Below, in pieces: positions 25,168-26,641 of a stretch of DNA of 26,641 bases. The notes under the pieces were generated by a model that had not been told where the DNA came from, made no database searches, and worked only from the letters and a program-made list of their open reading frames with translations. How positions within the stretch are numbered: the first letter of the stretch is position 1; each line of letters opens with the position of its first letter. The position numbers and the translations under genes were made by a program. The stretch comes from JAZRUF01 sp045652405 (GTDB lineage: Bacteria > Bacillota > Clostridia > Oscillospirales > JAAYXM01): positions 1 through 26,641 of the forward strand of contig JAZRUF010000016.1 of assembly GCA_045652405.1 (NCBI GenBank). The letters run 5' to 3'.

Positions 25168-25377
25168 ATGAAAGAAGGAATCCATCCGGAATACGGCACG
25201 ACTACCATTACCTGCGTATGCGGCAATGTTATTGAGACCGGCTCAACCAAGAAGGACATCCGTGTTGAAGTTTGCTCCAAATGTCATCCGTTCTTTACCG
25301 GCAAACAGAAACTGGTTGACACCGGCGGACGTGTTGATCGCTTCAATAAAAAGTTCAACCTGTCTCAGGACAAGTAA
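25168..25377 (+). CDS. rpmE: 50S ribosomal protein L31 (zinc-binding type)
   Basis: A 69-residue large-subunit ribosomal protein that bridges to the small subunit. It begins MKEGIHPEYG and carries the zinc ligands CVC (Cys16, Cys18) and CSKC (Cys36, Cys39), then HPFFTGKQK and the tail VDRFNKKF. This is the zinc-containing C+ form; a zinc-free paralogue made under zinc starvation would lack these cysteines. The ATG at 25168 has AGAGGTG 6 bases before it. An in-frame GTG at 25159 lies inside that ribosome-binding site and is rejected. It has its own promoter and terminator between addA and ddh. Confidence 0.97.
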   Translation: MKEGIHPEYGTTTITCVCGNVIETGSTKKDIRVEVCSKCHPFFTGKQKLVDTGGRVDRFNKKFNLSQDK

Positions 25378-25402
25378 GAGTCCGTGCTTCTTTTTAAGTA
25401 AA

Positions 25403-25443
25403 AAAACGCCTTTGGCTTTATGCCAAAGGCGTTTTGGTTTTTT
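25403..25443. terminator. Bidirectional terminator between rpmE and ddh
   Basis: A perfect 14-bp stem, aaaacgcctttggc (25403-25416) with gccaaaggcgtttt (25422-25435), has a 5-base loop and is followed by ggtttttt on the plus strand. In the minus direction the A run before the stem becomes a T run, so it can also end ddh. Confidence 0.92.
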
Positions 25444-25452
25444 ATTAACAAA

Positions 25453-26436
25453 TTAAAGAAGATTTTTTCTCTGCTCCTCGGGTGATGCGGGATGGAGAAG
25501 AGCCGGTGCTATGTCAAATACAGTTTTGCAACCGTAACTGCCGCCGAGACTTAAGCGATATGCTGCGCGGGCGTAAGCGCAAAGCACGCTTGATGTGAAT
25601 TCCGGATTGGAATCAAGCTGCAGGCGGTATTCTATAATGTGCTTATTCTTCTTTTCAAAGCCGGTTACGCCGCTGCGGAATACAACGCCGCCGTGCGGGA
25701 TGCCGCTGTGATCGCGCATGAGCTCATCTTTGGAAATAAAGTGGACAGTGGTGTCATACGGCTCGAAGTAGTTGGGCATGGTTTTTATAGCATTTTCGAT
25801 TTCTTTCTTATCTGCGCCGTCTTCTGCGACGACAAAGCATTCGCGCAGATGCTTTTGCCTTACGGTTAGCTCAGGTGTTTCGCCATTTCTTACGGCATTG
25901 AGGGCAGAGTCTACGGGTATAGTGTACTGACGTGCGTCAACCACACCGGGGATTCTGCGTATTGCATCTGAATGTCCCTGACTTACACCTTTGCCCCAGA
26001 ATGTATAGTCATTACCGCAGGGAAGAATTGCCTGACCGATGAGGCGGTTTAAGGAAAACATTCCAGGGTCCCAGCCTGATGAGATAATAGCTACGGTTTT
26101 ATTTTTCTGGCAGACAGCGTCAACTTTTTCAAAATGCTCGGGGATTTTAGCGTGGTTATCAAAACTGTCCACAACATTAAAGTATTTGGCAAGCTCGGGG
26201 GTTTGCACGGGTAAATCGTTTGCGCTTCCGCCACAGAGGATGAGGACATCAATCTCGTCCTTGTGTGCTTTGGCATCGTTTATCGAATAAACCGGAATGT
26301 TTGTATGAGTTTTAATAGAGGATGGGTCACGGCGCGTAAAAAGAGCGACGAGCTCCATGTCCTCAGACATGCTCAGCGCGGCTTCAACACCTCGACCCAA
26401 ATTGCCGTATCCGGCAATGCCTACTCTTATTTTCAT
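25453..26436 (-). CDS. ddh: meso-Diaminopimelate D-dehydrogenase
   Basis: NADPH-dependent enzyme that interconverts tetrahydrodipicolinate plus ammonia and meso-diaminopimelate in one step, feeding peptidoglycan and lysine synthesis. The 327-residue protein has the usual length. It opens with the nucleotide-binding fold RVGIAGYGNLGRGVE (4-18), then LILCGGSAND, NVVDSFDNHAKIPEH, and the family segment IISSGWDPGMFSLNR. WGKGVSQGHSDAIRRIPGV, EPYDTTVHFI and HSGIPHGGVVFRSG follow, all typical of Ddh. AAAGGATG precedes the ATG. It is monocistronic with a consensus promoter. Whether the genome also has the DapL or acetylase/succinylase route cannot be seen here. Confidence 0.95.
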   Translation of the reverse strand: MKIRVGIAGYGNLGRGVEAALSMSEDMELVALFTRRDPSSIKTHTNIPVYSINDAKAHKDEIDVLILCGGSANDLPVQTPELAKYFNVVDSFDNHAKIPEHFEKVDAVCQKNKTVAIISSGWDPGMFSLNRLIGQAILPCGNDYTFWGKGVSQGHSDAIRRIPGVVDARQYTIPVDSALNAVRNGETPELTVRQKHLRECFVVAEDGADKKEIENAIKTMPNYFEPYDTTVHFISKDELMRDHSGIPHGGVVFRSGVTGFEKKNKHIIEYRLQLDSNPEFTSSVLCAYARAAYRLSLGGSYGCKTVFDIAPALLHPASPEEQRKNLL

Positions 26437-26487
26437 AAATAATCATCCTTTCGTACAGGGTATAAGAAATTATAACCAGATAAAAAA

Positions 26488-26516
26488 ATAATAGCACGCA
26501 AAGTGGTGGATGTCAA
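26488..26516 (-). promoter_or_regulatory. Promoter of ddh
   Basis: On the minus strand a perfect TTGACA (26511-26516), a 17-base spacer and TATTAT (26488-26493). This is one of the best sigma-A matches in the window. The leader would be about 45 bases and shows no strong hairpin. Confidence 0.78.
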
Positions 26517-26560
26517 TGCAATAAGTATGGAAAATGCGCGTTGAGAGGAAGGCTGGGGGC

Positions 26561-26596
26561 AAAAGAAAAAACGGCTGATGTAGAAAACAACAGCCG
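26561..26596 (-). terminator. Terminator of a minus-strand gene beyond the right edge
   Basis: On the minus strand CGGCTG (26591-26596) pairs with CAGCCG (26572-26577) around a 13-base loop and is followed by TTTTTTCTTTT. The stem is short, but the U tract is strong and correctly placed for a gene ending near 26603. Confidence 0.6.
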
Positions 26597-26602
26597 ATAA
26601 AT

Positions 26603-26641
26603 CTAGAGTTTTGAAGTCGGATCGTAGCCATGTCGTTCTGT
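26603..26641 (-). CDS. Possible C-terminal end of a gene cut by the window edge
   Basis: Read from the right edge on the minus strand, one frame gives TERHGYDPTSKL and then a TAG stop, 7 bases before a hairpin with a U tract. Twelve residues are too few to name a family. The coding call rests on the terminator placement and is tentative. Confidence 0.4.
   Translation of the reverse strand, partial: TERHGYDPTSKL

Noticed and set aside
1..26641. CRISPR arrays, tRNA/rRNA genes, insertion sequences, phage genes or defence systems.
   Set aside because: No regularly spaced repeats, transposase or integrase motifs, terminal inverted repeats or structured RNA gene signatures were found on either strand.

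Overview
The window comes from a low-to-moderate GC, endospore-forming Firmicute, most likely a Clostridia-class anaerobe. The support is a ypeB germination gene with a forespore-type promoter upstream, AddAB instead of RecBCD, an SLH-anchored surface protein, rubredoxin, meso-diaminopimelate dehydrogenase, a LexA box of the Firmicute type, and clostridial-style extended -10 promoters (TGnTATAnT). No rRNA, tRNA, CRISPR array, insertion sequence, prophage or integration site is visible. No intergenic stretch exceeds about 240 bases.

Layout from left to right. The left edge cuts an EF-G-like translation factor (1-1715, +). It converges on a family 2 glycoside hydrolase (1807-4311, -) across two hairpins. 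The glycosidase gene diverges from ypeB (4494-5852, +), which converges on metK (5935-7122, -) across a shared hairpin. metK has a short structured 5' leader. Diverging from it is a DNA-repair operon, radC-uvrB-uvrA (7360-12849, +), preceded by a strong promoter and a near-consensus LexA box. A 52-residue rubredoxin (12956-13114, +) follows on its own promoter and converges on a B12-binding-type radical SAM protein (13238-14929, -). Next are a secreted SLH-domain protein with four tandem N-terminal repeats (15137-17992, +), the overlapping addB-addA pair (18110-25043, +), and rpmE for zinc-type L31 (25168-25377, +). The window ends with ddh (25453-26436, -) and the probable last codons of another minus-strand gene whose terminator lies at 26561-26596.

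The clearest theme is DNA repair: UvrA/UvrB damage recognition and RadC sit under probable SOS control, and the complete AddAB helicase-nuclease lies a few kilobases away. The other genes are mostly housekeeping (SAM synthesis, ribosomal protein, diaminopimelate) or cell-surface and spore genes, each with its own promoter and hairpin terminator. I see no obvious new multi-gene system. The items most worth follow-up are the metK leader RNA, the SOS box in front of radC-uvrBA, the orphan ypeB with its putative forespore promoter, and the altered GTPase motif of the EF-G-like protein.
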